Of a stretch of 64,000 nucleotides of DNA, positions 35,591-44,571 are shown piece by piece. The notes beneath the pieces are model-generated. The model was not told the origin of the DNA and made no database searches. It saw nothing but the letters and a program-made list of their open reading frames with translations. The stretch is from Pseudoxanthomonas sacheonensis (GTDB lineage: Bacteria > Pseudomonadota > Gammaproteobacteria > Xanthomonadales > Xanthomonadaceae). Location: NCBI RefSeq assembly GCF_010093305.1, contig NZ_PDWS01000011.1:62001-126000 (forward strand), read 5' to 3'. Position 1 is the first letter of the stretch, and each line of letters starts with the position of its first letter. The position numbers were made by a program, and so were the translations under genes.

Positions 35591-36739
35591 TCAGAGCTTC
35601 AGCAAGCGCTCCACCGCCGCATCCATCGTCGCATCGTTCTTGGCGAAACACAGCCGCGCCAGACGTTGTCCGGCGGGCGGGGTTTCATAGAACGGCGACA
35701 ACGGGATCGCAGTGACTCCGTGCTCCACGGTCAGCCACTTGACGAATTCCGCGTCCGGCAGATCGCTCACCGCCGAATAGTCCACCAGCTGGAAATAACC
35801 GCCCGGCACCGGCAGCGGCTTCAGCCTGGTCTCCAGCAACTGTTCGCGGAAACGGTCGCGCTTGGCCTGGTAGAACGCGCCCAATTGCTCGTAATGTTCC
35901 GGCTCGTCGCGGATCATCGCCGCGAACGCGTACTGCGCGGGCGAAAAACTCGTGAAAGTATTGTACTGATGCACCTTGCGGAACTCGGCGCTCAAGGCAG
36001 GCGGCGCGATCGCATAACCGATCTTCCAGCCGGTGCAGTGGTAAGTCTTGCCGAAGCTGGAGACGACGAAGGCGCGCGCGGCCAGTTCCGGGTAGCGCAG
36101 CACCGATTCGTGGCGGCGGCCGTCGAAGACGATGTGCTCGTAGACCTCGTCCGAGACCAGGAAGATATCGGTGCCGTTCAATATCCCGGCCAGCTGGCGA
36201 AGGTCGTCTTCCCCGAGCATCGCACCGGACGGGTTGTGCGGGCTGTTGATCATCAGCAGGCGCGTACGCGGAGTGATGGCGTCCTGGACTTTTTGCCAGT
36301 CCACCGCGAAAGTCTGCGGATCCAGGGCCACATGCACCGCCTTGGCTCCGGCCAGGTCGATGGCCGGTTCATAGCAGTCGTAGGCCGGATCCAGCACGAT
36401 CACTTCCTCGCCCGGCCGCACCACCGCGTGGATGGCGTTGAAGATCGCCTCGGTGGCGCCGCTGGTCACGGTGATCTCGGTATCGGCGTTCACTTGCGCG
36501 CCGTAGCAGCGCAATACCTTGGCGGCGATGGCCTGACGCAGCGCCGGCACGCCGGTCATGGGCGCGTATTGATTGTGGCCGGCACGCATGGCGTCGGTCA
36601 GTTCGTCCACCAGCCGTTGCGGCACGGCGAAATCGGGGAAGCCCTGCCCCAGGTTGACCGCGCCGTGTTCGACGGCCAGTTGGGACATGACGGTGAATAT
36701 GGTGGTGCCCACTTTGGGCAGCTTGGTTTCGAAGGGCAT
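35591..36739 (-). CDS. Methionine/aromatic aminotransferase, YbdL-like (class I PLP enzyme)
   Basis: A 382-residue PLP-dependent aminotransferase. N-terminal HGAVNLGQGFPDF, the PLP-binding VTSGATEAIFNAIHA, NPHNPSG-like SPHNPSGAMLGEDDL, and the Schiff-base Lys in SSFGKTYHCTGWKIGYAIAP are present. YbdL prefers methionine, glutamine, histidine and aromatic amino acids. The start at 36739 follows GGAACG; upstream ATG codons lack a Shine-Dalgarno. Placed next to an omega-amidase gene, it likely uses glutamine as amino donor, for example in methionine salvage. Confidence 0.9.
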   Translation of the reverse strand: MPFETKLPKVGTTIFTVMSQLAVEHGAVNLGQGFPDFAVPQRLVDELTDAMRAGHNQYAPMTGVPALRQAIAAKVLRCYGAQVNADTEITVTSGATEAIFNAIHAVVRPGEEVIVLDPAYDCYEPAIDLAGAKAVHVALDPQTFAVDWQKVQDAITPRTRLLMINSPHNPSGAMLGEDDLRQLAGILNGTDIFLVSDEVYEHIVFDGRRHESVLRYPELAARAFVVSSFGKTYHCTGWKIGYAIAPPALSAEFRKVHQYNTFTSFSPAQYAFAAMIRDEPEHYEQLGAFYQAKRDRFREQLLETRLKPLPVPGGYFQLVDYSAVSDLPDAEFVKWLTVEHGVTAIPLSPFYETPPAGQRLARLCFAKNDATMDAAVERLLKL

Positions 36740-36804
36740 CGGCCGTTCCATGGATCGTGGGGATGGGTCGGGGGAGTGAGTCTTGCGGAACGGGAGTGTA
36801 CGCA

Positions 36805-37308
36805 ATGACGGAGAACAGGGATGATGACGCCATGGACGGAACCACGCTTCATGACGAACAGACGGCACAGTTGGCCACGGCCTATGCCGCGGCCCATTAT
36901 TTCGTGACCATCGGGCACAGGGAGTGGCTGTTCGGCGTGGGCCAGCTGGCCGACGATATCGAACGCGAGCTCGGCGCCGAACACTATCTGTTCATCACCG
37001 CCTGGAATCCCGCCCCCGGGGCCGCGACCGTGGCCCAGAACATGGCAGCCGACGAGCATCTGCAGGCGCGCATCCGGGATGGCGGTTTCCGGCACTGCTC
37101 CTCGCTGGGAAGCAACGCACAGGGCGGCGCGGTGGAATACGGCTGGGTGGTCCTGGATGTGCCGGTGGAAACCGGCGACGCCTGGGCGCGGGAATTCGGC
37201 CAGGCCGCCACGCTTTACTGGAAACGCGGCGAACCGGTGCGCCTGCGCATGTTGTGGCCGCGTCCGCCTGGCGTGGCCGACCAGCCCTACACCGATTGGG
37301 CCGGATGA
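36805..37308 (+). CDS. DUF3293 family protein
   Basis: A 167-residue soluble protein with an acidic start ([12 protein letters not shown]), [40 protein letters not shown] and [20 protein letters not shown], matching DUF3293. The start at 36805 follows GGGAG at 8 nt; a second start (MDGTTLHDE) lies 9 codons in. It is divergent from the aminotransferase gene. Function unknown. Confidence 0.82.
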   Translation: MTENRDDDAMDGTTLHDEQTAQLATAYAAAHYFVTIGHREWLFGVGQLADDIERELGAEHYLFITAWNPAPGAATVAQNMAADEHLQARIRDGGFRHCSSLGSNAQGGAVEYGWVVLDVPVETGDAWAREFGQAATLYWKRGEPVRLRMLWPRPPGVADQPYTDWAG

Positions 37309-37384
37309 GCGGACCTGTCGGGCTGACCCGCTGAGCCAGCCGGGCAAGGCAGTTGAAGCGGGCGCGCCGTTACAATGGACGCAG

Positions 37385-38035
37385 ATGACCCCTTCCCCGC
37401 ACGCCACCCTACCGCTGCTCGCCGCACGCGGACTCGCTTTCACGCGCAACGACGAGCCGGTGTTCGGGCCGCTGGACTTCGCGGTCGGCGCGGGCGAGGC
37501 CTTGCTGGTGCAGGGCGACAACGGCGCGGGCAAGACCACTTTGCTGCGGGTCCTGGCCGGACTGTTGCGCGCGGATTCGGGCGAAATCGACATCGACGGC
37601 CGCACCGCCCAGGCCAGCCTGCGCTCGCACGCCATCGCCTATCTGGGCCACCTGCCGGCGCTGAAGGCCGACCTGAACGCAATGGAGAACCTGGATTTCC
37701 TGTGCGGCCTGCATGGGCGCCGGGCGCGCCAGTTGCCGGCCGATGCGCTGGGCATGGTCGGATTGGCCGGTTATGAAGACACGCTGGCGCGCCAGCTTTC
37801 CGCCGGGCAGAAAAAGCGCCTGTCCCTGGCCCGCCTGTGGCTGTCGCCGGCGCCGCTGTGGCTGCTGGACGAGCCCTACGCCAACCTGGACCTGGACGGC
37901 ATCAACTTGGTCAACCGCATGATTTCCGCGCATTTGCGCGACGGCGGCGCCGCGCTGGTGACCACCCATGGCGCCTATGCCGCGCCGCCGGTGCGGACGC
38001 GGATGCTGGTGCTGGGGGCGGCTGCAAATGCTTGA
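37385..38035 (+). CDS. ccmA: Haem exporter ATPase CcmA
   Basis: A 216-residue ATPase of the CcmAB complex, which drives release of holo-CcmE. Walker A is [16 protein letters not shown], the signature [14 protein letters not shown], Walker [15 protein letters not shown]. The ATG at 37385 is the in-frame start that gives the standard N-terminus ([20 protein letters not shown]). It is the first of the ccm genes, but 189 nt, filled with repeats, separate it from ccmB, unlike the overlapping genes further on. Confidence 0.95.
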   Translation: MTPSPHATLPLLAARGLAFTRNDEPVFGPLDFAVGAGEALLVQGDNGAGKTTLLRVLAGLLRADSGEIDIDGRTAQASLRSHAIAYLGHLPALKADLNAMENLDFLCGLHGRRARQLPADALGMVGLAGYEDTLARQLSAGQKKRLSLARLWLSPAPLWLLDEPYANLDLDGINLVNRMISAHLRDGGAALVTTHGAYAAPPVRTRMLVLGAAANA

Positions 38036-38063
38036 AGTCCTGCATTGCACTCAACTCGCTTTT

Positions 38064-38207
38064 GCCCCCTTTGAAAAAGGGGGCTGGCGCCGGCTCCACC
38101 GACGACTGGGGGATTTGCTTTTGACTTTCCTCGGCGGCTGCCATCAAGAGCAAGAGCAAATCCCCCCTGCCCCCCTTTTCCAAAGGGGGGGAATGCAATT
38201 TCCCCCC
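38064..38207. repeat. Composite palindromic repeat, family G, between ccmA and ccmB
   Basis: Contains the small palindrome GCCCCCTTTGAAAAAGGGGG, a long hairpin with arms GGGGGATTTGCTTTTGAC and GAGCAAATCCCCCC, and a second GC-rich palindrome CCCCCCTTTTCCAAAGGGGG. It fills the ccmA-ccmB gap and could attenuate or process the operon mRNA. Confidence 0.78.
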
Positions 38208-38224
38208 GCGGCTGGAGACCGGCC

Positions 38225-38908
38225 GTGAACGGGCCTTCCCTGCTACAGGCAGGCAAGGCGCTGCTGCTGCGCGATCTGCGCCTGCTCTGGCGCCGCCGCG
38301 GCGATGCCTTCCAGCCGGCCCTGTTCGCCCTGCTGGTGGTGGTGCTGTTCGCACTGGCGCTGGGCGGCGAACCGCAAGCACTGGGGAAAGTGGCCTCGGC
38401 CGTGCTGTGGATGGCCGTGTTGCTGGCTGGCCTGCTGTCGCTGGATACGCTGTTCCGCGGCGATGCCGAGGACGGTTCGCTGGAGCAATGGATCCTGGCT
38501 CCCGTGCCCCTGGCCTGGCTGGTGGCCATGCGCGTGCTCAGCCACTGGCTGACGAGCGCGCTGCCGCTGATCCTGGCCACGCCGCTGCTGGGGGAACTGC
38601 TGCATCTTCCCCACGATCAACTTCCGGTACTGCTGGCTTCGCTGGCGCTGGGCACACCGCTGCTGAGCCTGCTGGGCGCGGTGGTGGCGGCGCTGACGGT
38701 CGGCATGAGGCGCTCTGGTATTCTTGTCGCTCTGCTGGCGTTGCCGCTGTACGTCCCCGTGCTGATCTTCGGCGCCGGCAGCGTCGCCCGCAGCGCGCAA
38801 GGCCTGGACGCCATCGGCGCACTGCTTTTCCTAGGCGCAGGACTGGTGCTGGCACTGGTACTGGCGCCCCTGGCCGCTGCGGCGGCGATCCGCATCGCAC
38901 TGCATTGA
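38225..38908 (+). CDS. ccmB: Haem exporter permease CcmB
   Basis: A 227-residue inner-membrane protein with about six helices; typical blocks are LFRGDAEDGSLEQWILAPVP and LGAVVAALTVGMRRSGILVA. It forms the ABC module with CcmA. The start codon is GTG at 38225, preceded by GGAG. The region before it belongs to the family G repeat, so the operon was probably opened up at this point by repeat insertion. Confidence 0.95.
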   Translation: MNGPSLLQAGKALLLRDLRLLWRRRGDAFQPALFALLVVVLFALALGGEPQALGKVASAVLWMAVLLAGLLSLDTLFRGDAEDGSLEQWILAPVPLAWLVAMRVLSHWLTSALPLILATPLLGELLHLPHDQLPVLLASLALGTPLLSLLGAVVAALTVGMRRSGILVALLALPLYVPVLIFGAGSVARSAQGLDAIGALLFLGAGLVLALVLAPLAAAAAIRIALH

Positions 38909-38921
38909 AGTTTCCGTACGC

Positions 38922-39665
38922 ATGAATCCCGTCCTGCTCTGGTTCCACCAACTCGGCTCGCCGCCGATCTTCGACCGCTTCGCGGCCCGCTGGGCGCCGT
39001 GGTGCCATGCCGTCGCTTTCATACTGATGGGCGTCGGCCTGTGGCAGGCGTTCCAAGTGCCGGCCGATTATCAGCAGGGCGACAGCTTCCGCATTTTCTA
39101 CATCCACGTGCCCAGCGCGATGATGAGCATGCTGGTGTTCGGATTGATGGCGGTCTATTCGGCCATCGCGCTGATCTGGCGGATCAAACTGTGCGAAATC
39201 CTGGCCATGGCCTGCGCGCCGGTCGGCGCCGCCTTCACCCTCATCACCCTGGTCACCGGTTCGATCTGGGGCAAGCCGATGTGGGGCACCTGGTGGGACT
39301 GGGACCCGCGCCTGACTACCGAACTGATCCTGCTGTTCCTGTACCTGGGCGTGACCGGCCTGTACCACGCCATCGACGACCGCCGCGCCGCCGCGCGCGC
39401 CGCAGGACTGCTGGCCATCGTGGGCGTGGCGCTGCTGCCGGTGATCAGGTATTCGGTGGTGTGGTGGAACTCGCTGCACCAGGGCCAGACCATCAGCCTG
39501 TTCGGCGACTCCAAGATCGACCCCAGCATGCAGCTGCCGTTCTGGCTGATGTTCGTGGCCGTGCAGTTCTGGTTCGCGGGTTCGCTGCTGTCGCGCGCGC
39601 GCGCCGACAATCTGCGGCGCGAGGCCGGCAAGGACTGGGTCGCGAAACTGGCGGCGCAACCATGA
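38922..39665 (+). CDS. ccmC: Haem exporter protein CcmC
   Basis: A 247-residue polytopic protein that delivers haem to CcmE. The tryptophan-rich motif [17 protein letters not shown] on the periplasmic side is intact, as are the candidate haem-ligand histidines in HVPSAMMS and SLHQGQT. About six helices. It overlaps ccmD by 4 nt. The 13-nt gap to ccmB indicates cotranscription. Confidence 0.96.
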   Translation: MNPVLLWFHQLGSPPIFDRFAARWAPWCHAVAFILMGVGLWQAFQVPADYQQGDSFRIFYIHVPSAMMSMLVFGLMAVYSAIALIWRIKLCEILAMACAPVGAAFTLITLVTGSIWGKPMWGTWWDWDPRLTTELILLFLYLGVTGLYHAIDDRRAAARAAGLLAIVGVALLPVIRYSVVWWNSLHQGQTISLFGDSKIDPSMQLPFWLMFVAVQFWFAGSLLSRARADNLRREAGKDWVAKLAAQP

Positions 39666-39826
39666 CCTATCTGAACTATGTGATCGGCGCCTATGCGGTA
39701 TTCGCCGTGGTGATGCTCTGGGACCTGCTGGTCCCGCATCTGCAGATCCGCCGCGAACTGCGTGCCGCCCGCATGCGCAAAGCACGCGAAGCCAAGCGCG
39801 CCGAACCCGTGGAGCTGAGCCGATGA
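39662..39826 (+). CDS. ccmD: Haem exporter protein CcmD
   Basis: A 54-residue single-helix protein ([20 protein letters not shown]) with a highly basic, helical C-terminal tail ([20 protein letters not shown]). CcmD assists release of holo-CcmE from CcmAB/CcmC. Both ends overlap neighbours by 4 nt (ATGA). The gene is small and easily missed but is supported by context and composition. Confidence 0.95.
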   Translation: MTYLNYVIGAYAVFAVVMLWDLLVPHLQIRRELRAARMRKAREAKRAEPVELSR

Positions 39827-40290
39827 ATCCGGTCCGTCGCCGCCGCCTGTTGTGGGTGCTGTTGCTTGTCGTTGCGGCGGGCGTCGCCACCACCCTGGTG
39901 GTGTTCGCCTTGCAGCGCAATGTCGCCTATCTCTACACGCCTGCCGAAGTGCTGCGCGGCGAAACCGGCGAGCGTGCGCGCTTCCGTCTGGGCGGCATGG
40001 TGGAAAAAGGCTCCTTCCAACGCACTCCCGGCTCGCTCGAAGTCCACTTCAAGGTCACCGACGGCGATGCGCTGCTGCCGGTGGTCTACAACCGCATCCT
40101 TCCCGACCTGTTCCGCGAAGGGCAGGCGGTAGTGGCCACGGGGACCATGAAGGACGGCGTATTCGTGGCCGAGGACGTGCTGGCCAAGCACGATGAGAAC
40201 TACATGCCCAAGGAAGTCGCCGACAAGATGGGCATGGCGCACAAGAAGCACGACGTGCAGGCGCCCGCCGCCGCGACGGAACAGCGCTAG
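39823..40290 (+). CDS. ccmE: Periplasmic haem chaperone CcmE
   Basis: A 155-residue chaperone anchored by an N-terminal helix ([20 protein letters not shown]). The haem-binding histidine is H123 in [10 protein letters not shown], with Y127 also conserved. The OB-like domain includes [12 protein letters not shown] and [14 protein letters not shown]. It receives haem from CcmC and hands it to CcmF. Translationally coupled to ccmD, and 0 nt from ccmF. Confidence 0.97.
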   Translation: MNPVRRRRLLWVLLLVVAAGVATTLVVFALQRNVAYLYTPAEVLRGETGERARFRLGGMVEKGSFQRTPGSLEVHFKVTDGDALLPVVYNRILPDLFREGQAVVATGTMKDGVFVAEDVLAKHDENYMPKEVADKMGMAHKKHDVQAPAAATEQR

Positions 40291-42210
40291 ATGCTGCCCG
40301 AACTCGGCCAGGTAGCGCTGATCCTGGCGCTGCTCGTCGCGGGCCTGCAGGCCGTGCTGCCGCTGGCCGGCGCGCAACGCGGCAAGGCCGGCTGGATGGC
40401 GGTCGCCCGCCCTGCCGCCTACGCGCAACTGTTCCTGGTGCTCGGCGCGTTCGTGGTCCTGACCGTGGCCTTCGTCACCCAGGATTTTTCGGTCAAGTAC
40501 GTGGCCGACAATTCCAATTCGCTGCTGCCCATGGTGTACCGCTACACTGCGGTCTGGGGCGCGCACGAAGGTTCGCTGCTGCTGTGGACGCTGGTGCTGG
40601 CGGTGTGGAACGCGGCCGTGGCCGAATTCTCGCGCGGGCTTCCCGAACGCGTGATCGCGCGCGTGCTGGGCGTGATCGGGCTCATCAGCCTGGGCTTCCT
40701 GGCCTTCCTGATCTTCACCTCCAATCCCTTCATCCGCCTGCTGCCAGCGCCGCTGGAAGGCCGCGACCTCAACCCGTTGCTGCAGGACGTGGGAATGATC
40801 ATCCACCCGCCGATGCTGTACGTCGGCTACGTGGGTTTCGTGGTGCCGTTCGCATTCTCCATCGCCGCCTTGATCGACGGCAGCGTGGATGCCCGATGGC
40901 TGCGGTGGACGCGGCCATGGACCAATATCGCCTGGGGCTTTCTGACCATCGGCATCGCCCTGGGCAGCTGGTGGGCGTACTACGAACTGGGCTGGGGCGG
41001 CTGGTGGTTCTGGGATCCGGTAGAGAACGCCAGCTTCATGCCCTGGCTGGCTGGTGCAGCGCTGCTTCACTCGCAGGCGGTGACCGAGAAACGCGGCAGT
41101 TTCCGCGGCTGGACTTTGCTGCTGGCCATCGCCGCTTTCTCGCTGTCGCTGTTGGGCGCCTTCCTGGTGCGCTCCGGCGTGCTGACCAGCGTGCATGCCT
41201 TCGCCGCCGACCCTTCGCGCGGACTGTTCGTCCTGATCTTCCTTGGGCTGGTGATCGGCGGATCGCTGGTGCTGTACGCGCTGCGCGTGCCGCGGCTGGA
41301 GCAGGGCTCGCCCTTCACCGCCGGTTCCCGCGAAACCCTGCTGCTGGCCAACAACGTGCTGCTGACCAGCGCTTGCGCGATGGTGCTGCTGGGCACGCTG
41401 TATCCGATGCTCGCCGATGCGCTGGGGCTGGGCAAGATCTCGGTCGGGCCGCCCTACTTCGGCCTGCTGTTCCTGTTGTTGATGACGCCGCTGGTGCTGC
41501 TGCTGCCGTTCGGGCCGCTGACCCGCTGGCAGCGCGAGGAAATGTCCCGGCCGCTGCGCATGCTGGCGCCCTGGGCGGTTCTGGCGCTGGCGCTGGGAGC
41601 GATCGCCTACTTCACCGCGCCGCAGGGCAAGTGGAAAACCGCCGCTGGCATCGCTACCGCCACCTGGGTCGCTTTCGGCACCTTGCGCTTCCTGTGGTCG
41701 CGCTTCAAATCCAAGGGCAACCGTTTCACCGCCGAGATGCTGGGCATGACTCTGGCGCATGGCGGTATTGCCGTGTTCCTGATCGGCGCGTTGCTGGTGG
41801 AAGGCCTGAACGTGCAGCGCGAGCTGGCGATGACGCCGGGCCAGTCGGAGCGGATCGGACGCTACTCGTTCCGTTACGAAGGCGTGGACGAACTGCAAGG
41901 CCCCAACTATCTGGCCACGCGTGGGCACGTGCAGGTGCTTCGCGGCGACCAGCCGCTGGTGCTGCTCAATCCCGAGAAGCGCGCCTACGCCAGCGGTGGA
42001 CAGGTGATGAGTGAAGTCGGTATCCACCCCGGCGTGTTCGGCGACGTCTACGTAGCGCTAGGCGAATCGCTGGGCGGCCAGGCGCGCGCGGTGCGCATCC
42101 ATATCAAGCCGTTCGTGCGCTGGATCTGGCTGGGTGCCGGACTGATGGCGCTGGGCGGTTTCGTCACCGCCACCGACCGGCGTTTCCGCAAACCCGAGGA
42201 CAAGCGATGA
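40291..42210 (+). CDS. ccmF: Cytochrome c haem lyase subunit CcmF
   Basis: A 639-residue, multi-helix protein that, with CcmH/CcmI, ligates haem to apocytochrome. The WWD signature reads GWGGWWFWDPVENASFMPWL, and conserved histidines lie in GAHEGSLLLW, IIHPPMLYVGY and LLHSQAVTEKRGSF. The C-terminal part (from about 470) is periplasmic in part. ccmG starts 4 nt before its end. Confidence 0.97.
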   Translation: MLPELGQVALILALLVAGLQAVLPLAGAQRGKAGWMAVARPAAYAQLFLVLGAFVVLTVAFVTQDFSVKYVADNSNSLLPMVYRYTAVWGAHEGSLLLWTLVLAVWNAAVAEFSRGLPERVIARVLGVIGLISLGFLAFLIFTSNPFIRLLPAPLEGRDLNPLLQDVGMIIHPPMLYVGYVGFVVPFAFSIAALIDGSVDARWLRWTRPWTNIAWGFLTIGIALGSWWAYYELGWGGWWFWDPVENASFMPWLAGAALLHSQAVTEKRGSFRGWTLLLAIAAFSLSLLGAFLVRSGVLTSVHAFAADPSRGLFVLIFLGLVIGGSLVLYALRVPRLEQGSPFTAGSRETLLLANNVLLTSACAMVLLGTLYPMLADALGLGKISVGPPYFGLLFLLLMTPLVLLLPFGPLTRWQREEMSRPLRMLAPWAVLALALGAIAYFTAPQGKWKTAAGIATATWVAFGTLRFLWSRFKSKGNRFTAEMLGMTLAHGGIAVFLIGALLVEGLNVQRELAMTPGQSERIGRYSFRYEGVDELQGPNYLATRGHVQVLRGDQPLVLLNPEKRAYASGGQVMSEVGIHPGVFGDVYVALGESLGGQARAVRIHIKPFVRWIWLGAGLMALGGFVTATDRRFRKPEDKR

Positions 42211-42797
42211 ACCAGGCTGCACCCACCCCCAAAAAGCCGCACACCGGTGCGTTCGTCTTCGCCGGCGTGATCATCGCGCTGTTCTTCATCGGCCTGATGG
42301 GGCTGCTTTACTACGGCGTGAAGCAATCGGACCGCGCCGGCCGCGACGCCCTGCCCTCGCCGCTGATCGGCAAACCGGCGCCGGCCTTCGACCTGCCGCT
42401 GCTGCACGAGCCGGGCAAGCGTTTCACCCTGGCCGAATTGCGCGGCCAGCCGTTCGTGATGAACGTGTGGGGCAGCTGGTGCCCGGAATGCCGTGTGGAG
42501 CATCCGGTGATCAGCAAGTTCGCGCTGACCAAGCGGGTGCGCTTCATCGGCTACAACCTGAAGGATCCGCGCGAGGACGCGTTGCGCTGGCTGGAGCAGT
42601 ACGGCAATCCCTACCTGATGGTGGTGGCCGACGAGGAAGGCCGCAACGCTATCGATTGGGGCATCTACGGCGCTCCGGAAACCTTCCTGGTGGACGCCAA
42701 TGGCATCGTTCGCTGGAAGCACGTGGGCGCTATCACCGACGAGATCATCGCCGAAGAACTGATTCCCGCGCTGGAGAAGGCGGAAGCCGGCAAGTGA
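42207..42797 (+). CDS. ccmG: Thiol:disulfide interchange protein CcmG/DsbE
   Basis: A 196-residue membrane-anchored thioredoxin-like protein that reduces CcmH or the apocytochrome Cys pair. An N-terminal helix (FVFAGVIIALFFIGLMGLLY) is followed by the active site WCPEC (C92, C95) in NVWGSWCPECRVEHPV and the cis-Pro motif YGAPETFLVD. The stop TGA overlaps a GTG that is the likely start of ccmH, and ATGA couples it to ccmF. Confidence 0.97.
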   Translation: MNQAAPTPKKPHTGAFVFAGVIIALFFIGLMGLLYYGVKQSDRAGRDALPSPLIGKPAPAFDLPLLHEPGKRFTLAELRGQPFVMNVWGSWCPECRVEHPVISKFALTKRVRFIGYNLKDPREDALRWLEQYGNPYLMVVADEEGRNAIDWGIYGAPETFLVDANGIVRWKHVGAITDEIIAEELIPALEKAEAGK

Positions 42798-43327
42798 ACA
42801 CGATCCTAGCCGCCTTGGATCGTTGTAGAGCCGAGCTTGCTCGGCTGCTTCTGTCTTTTGCTCCGATCAGGAGCAGCCGGGCAAGCTCGGCTCTACAAAG
42901 CATTGCGATGCTGGCGCTGCTGCTGTTCTCGACTCTCTGTTTCGCCCAGGTCAGCGACCCGACCCCGCTGCAGTTCCGCGACGCCGCCCAGGAAACGCGT
43001 TTCCACCAGCTCACCGCCGAATTGCGCTGCGTGATGTGCCAGAACCAATCACTGGCCGATTCCAATGCCCAGATCGCCCATGACCTGCGCCGCGAGGTTC
43101 TGGACCTGATGAACCAGGGCAAGTCCGACGCGGAGGTCAAGCGCTTCCTGGTCGACCGCTACGGCGAATTCGTGCTGTACAAACCCGATGTCGCCGGCAA
43201 CACCTGGCTGCTGTGGTTCGGCCCGGCGCTGCTGCTGATGGCAGGCGCCGCCATCGTCTTCCGCATCGTGCGCAAGCGCAGCGCCGCCGCCGGCACGATG
43301 GCCGACGACGACAATCAGGAGTGGTGA
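42794..43327 (+). CDS. ccmH: Cytochrome c maturation protein CcmH, with REP insertion in its N-terminal region
   Basis: CcmH (CycL type) holds the redox motif LRCVMCQNQSLADSNA, a helical domain, and a C-terminal membrane helix (TWLLWFGPALLLMAGAAIVF). The start was set at GTG 42794 because it overlaps the ccmG stop (GTGA), has GGAAG at 7 nt, and is in frame. The frame then crosses a 72-bp REP element (42825-42896, exactly 24 codons) before the hydrophobic MLALLLFSTLCFAQ. An ATG at 42908 would give 139 residues and a signal peptide without a basic start, but has no Shine-Dalgarno. The GTG form has 177 residues, longer than usual. I judge the GTG start likelier but not certain. Confidence 0.8.
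   Translation: MNTILAALDRCRAELARLLLSFAPIRSSRASSALQSIAMLALLLFSTLCFAQVSDPTPLQFRDAAQETRFHQLTAELRCVMCQNQSLADSNAQIAHDLRREVLDLMNQGKSDAEVKRFLVDRYGEFVLYKPDVAGNTWLLWFGPALLLMAGAAIVFRIVRKRSAAAGTMADDDNQEW
42825..42896. repeat. REP-like palindrome, family A (copy 3), inside the ccmH reading frame
   Basis: Same arms as the copies at 4796, 28297 and 63182: GTAGAGCCGAGCTTGCTCGG on the left, and the complement ending CTCTAC on the right. The length of 72 bp preserves the reading frame and no stop codon occurs in that frame. It encodes RAELARLLLSFAPIRSSRAS-type peptide. Confidence 0.9.
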
Positions 43328-44346
43328 TGGCAACTTTCATCGCACTGGCCGTGTTGCTGAGCGTGGCGGTGCTGGGCGGCGTGCTGTGGCCGCTGTGGCG
43401 CGATTCGCGCACGCTGGTGCTGGGCGGCATTGCGGCGCTGGGCCTGGCGGCCTTCGCCCTGTACCGCGCGACCGGTACGCCCGCTTCCATCGGGCAAGCC
43501 GCCAGCGAAGCACCTATGTCCCTGGATGCGGCCATCGCCGAATTGCGGACCGTACTCGAACGCAATCCCAACCAGCCCGAAGGCTGGCAGCTGTTGGGAA
43601 AAACGCTTGCCTCGCAAGGCAAGATGGCCGAATCGAGCGAAGCTTTCGCGCAGGCCGTGAAGCTGCTGCCGGACGATCCGAATCTGCTGGTCGAAGCCGC
43701 GCAGGCACGCCTGTACGCGTCGTCCGAGCGCAAGCTCGACAGCCAGGCCATCGCCTGGGTAAAGCATGCCCTGACCCAGCAGCCCGGCCACCAGCGCGCG
43801 ACCTGGCTGCTGGGTATTTCCCAGCGCCAGAACGGACAACCAGCCGCAGCCGCCAAGACCTGGGAACCGCTGCTTTCCCAGGTGGATCCGTCCACGGCCG
43901 CCACTTTGCGCAAGCAGATCGACGCCGCCCGTGCCGAAGCCGGCCTGTCGCCGTTGCCGGCCGCTACCGAACCCGCTGCCCAGACCGCCGCCGCCAACGC
44001 GCTGACGGTGAAGGTCGCGCTCGATCCGGACTTCGCCTCGCGCGTACGCCTGCGCGGCGACACCACCGTGTTCGTGATCGCGCGCATCCCAGGCGGTCCG
44101 CCGATGCCGGTCGCGGTGGAAAAACACAGCCTGCAGGATCTTCCTCTCAGCCTGACGCTGGACGATGGCGACAGCCCTATGCCCACGCAGAAACTTTCCG
44201 CGTTGAAGGAAGTGGAACTGATCGCGCGCCTGTCGGCCAGCGGCGATCCGATGCGCCAGGAAGGAGATCTGGAATCCAAGCCGGTGCGCGTGAGCCTGCC
44301 GGCCACTGCGCCTGTCGAACTGGTGCTGGGCGGCGCGAACCCGTAA
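43327..44346 (+). CDS. ccmI: Cytochrome c maturation protein CcmI (TPR domain)
   Basis: A 339-residue protein: two N-terminal helices (TFIALAVLLSVAVLGGVLWPLW and TLVLGGIAALGLAAFALY), then a periplasmic TPR region (MSLDAAIAELRTVLERNPNQ, GWQLLGKTLASQGKMAESSE), and a C-terminal domain with VFVIARIPGGPPMPVAV. CcmI chaperones apocytochromes to the CcmF/H lyase. Its start overlaps the ccmH stop by 1 nt (TGATG). It is the last ccm gene, followed by a family F repeat. Confidence 0.92.
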   Translation: MATFIALAVLLSVAVLGGVLWPLWRDSRTLVLGGIAALGLAAFALYRATGTPASIGQAASEAPMSLDAAIAELRTVLERNPNQPEGWQLLGKTLASQGKMAESSEAFAQAVKLLPDDPNLLVEAAQARLYASSERKLDSQAIAWVKHALTQQPGHQRATWLLGISQRQNGQPAAAAKTWEPLLSQVDPSTAATLRKQIDAARAEAGLSPLPAATEPAAQTAAANALTVKVALDPDFASRVRLRGDTTVFVIARIPGGPPMPVAVEKHSLQDLPLSLTLDDGDSPMPTQKLSALKEVELIARLSASGDPMRQEGDLESKPVRVSLPATAPVELVLGGANP

Positions 44347-44375
44347 CTCCGCCGGAGCAGCGCGAAATTGCTTTT

Positions 44376-44510
44376 CCTTCTCCCATCGGGAGAAGGTGCC
44401 CGAAGGGCAGATGAGGGAGTGGGCTTTCAGGTTGAGGGACAGTTTCCGTGGGCCGGACTTCTGCTTCTCTCATCCGTCGCTTCGCGCCACCTTCTCCCGG
44501 TGGGAGAAGG
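44376..44510. repeat. Composite inverted repeat, family F (copy 3)
   Basis: Left block CTTCTCCCATCGGGAGAAGG followed by GCAGATGAGGGAGTGGG; right block CTCTCATCCGTCGCTTCGCG then CACCTTCTCCCGGTGGGAGA. It occupies most of the ccmI-ohrR gap. Confidence 0.75.
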
Positions 44511-44571
44511 GAAAAACGCACCGCCTCCACTGCCGTTCGTCGGTGCGATGTAATAAGTAGCTTGCAATTAC

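Noticed and set aside
39691-42027. A 778-codon open frame on the minus strand opposite ccmE/ccmF
   Set aside because: It has Gln/His/Arg-rich shadow composition and runs against well-defined ccm genes.
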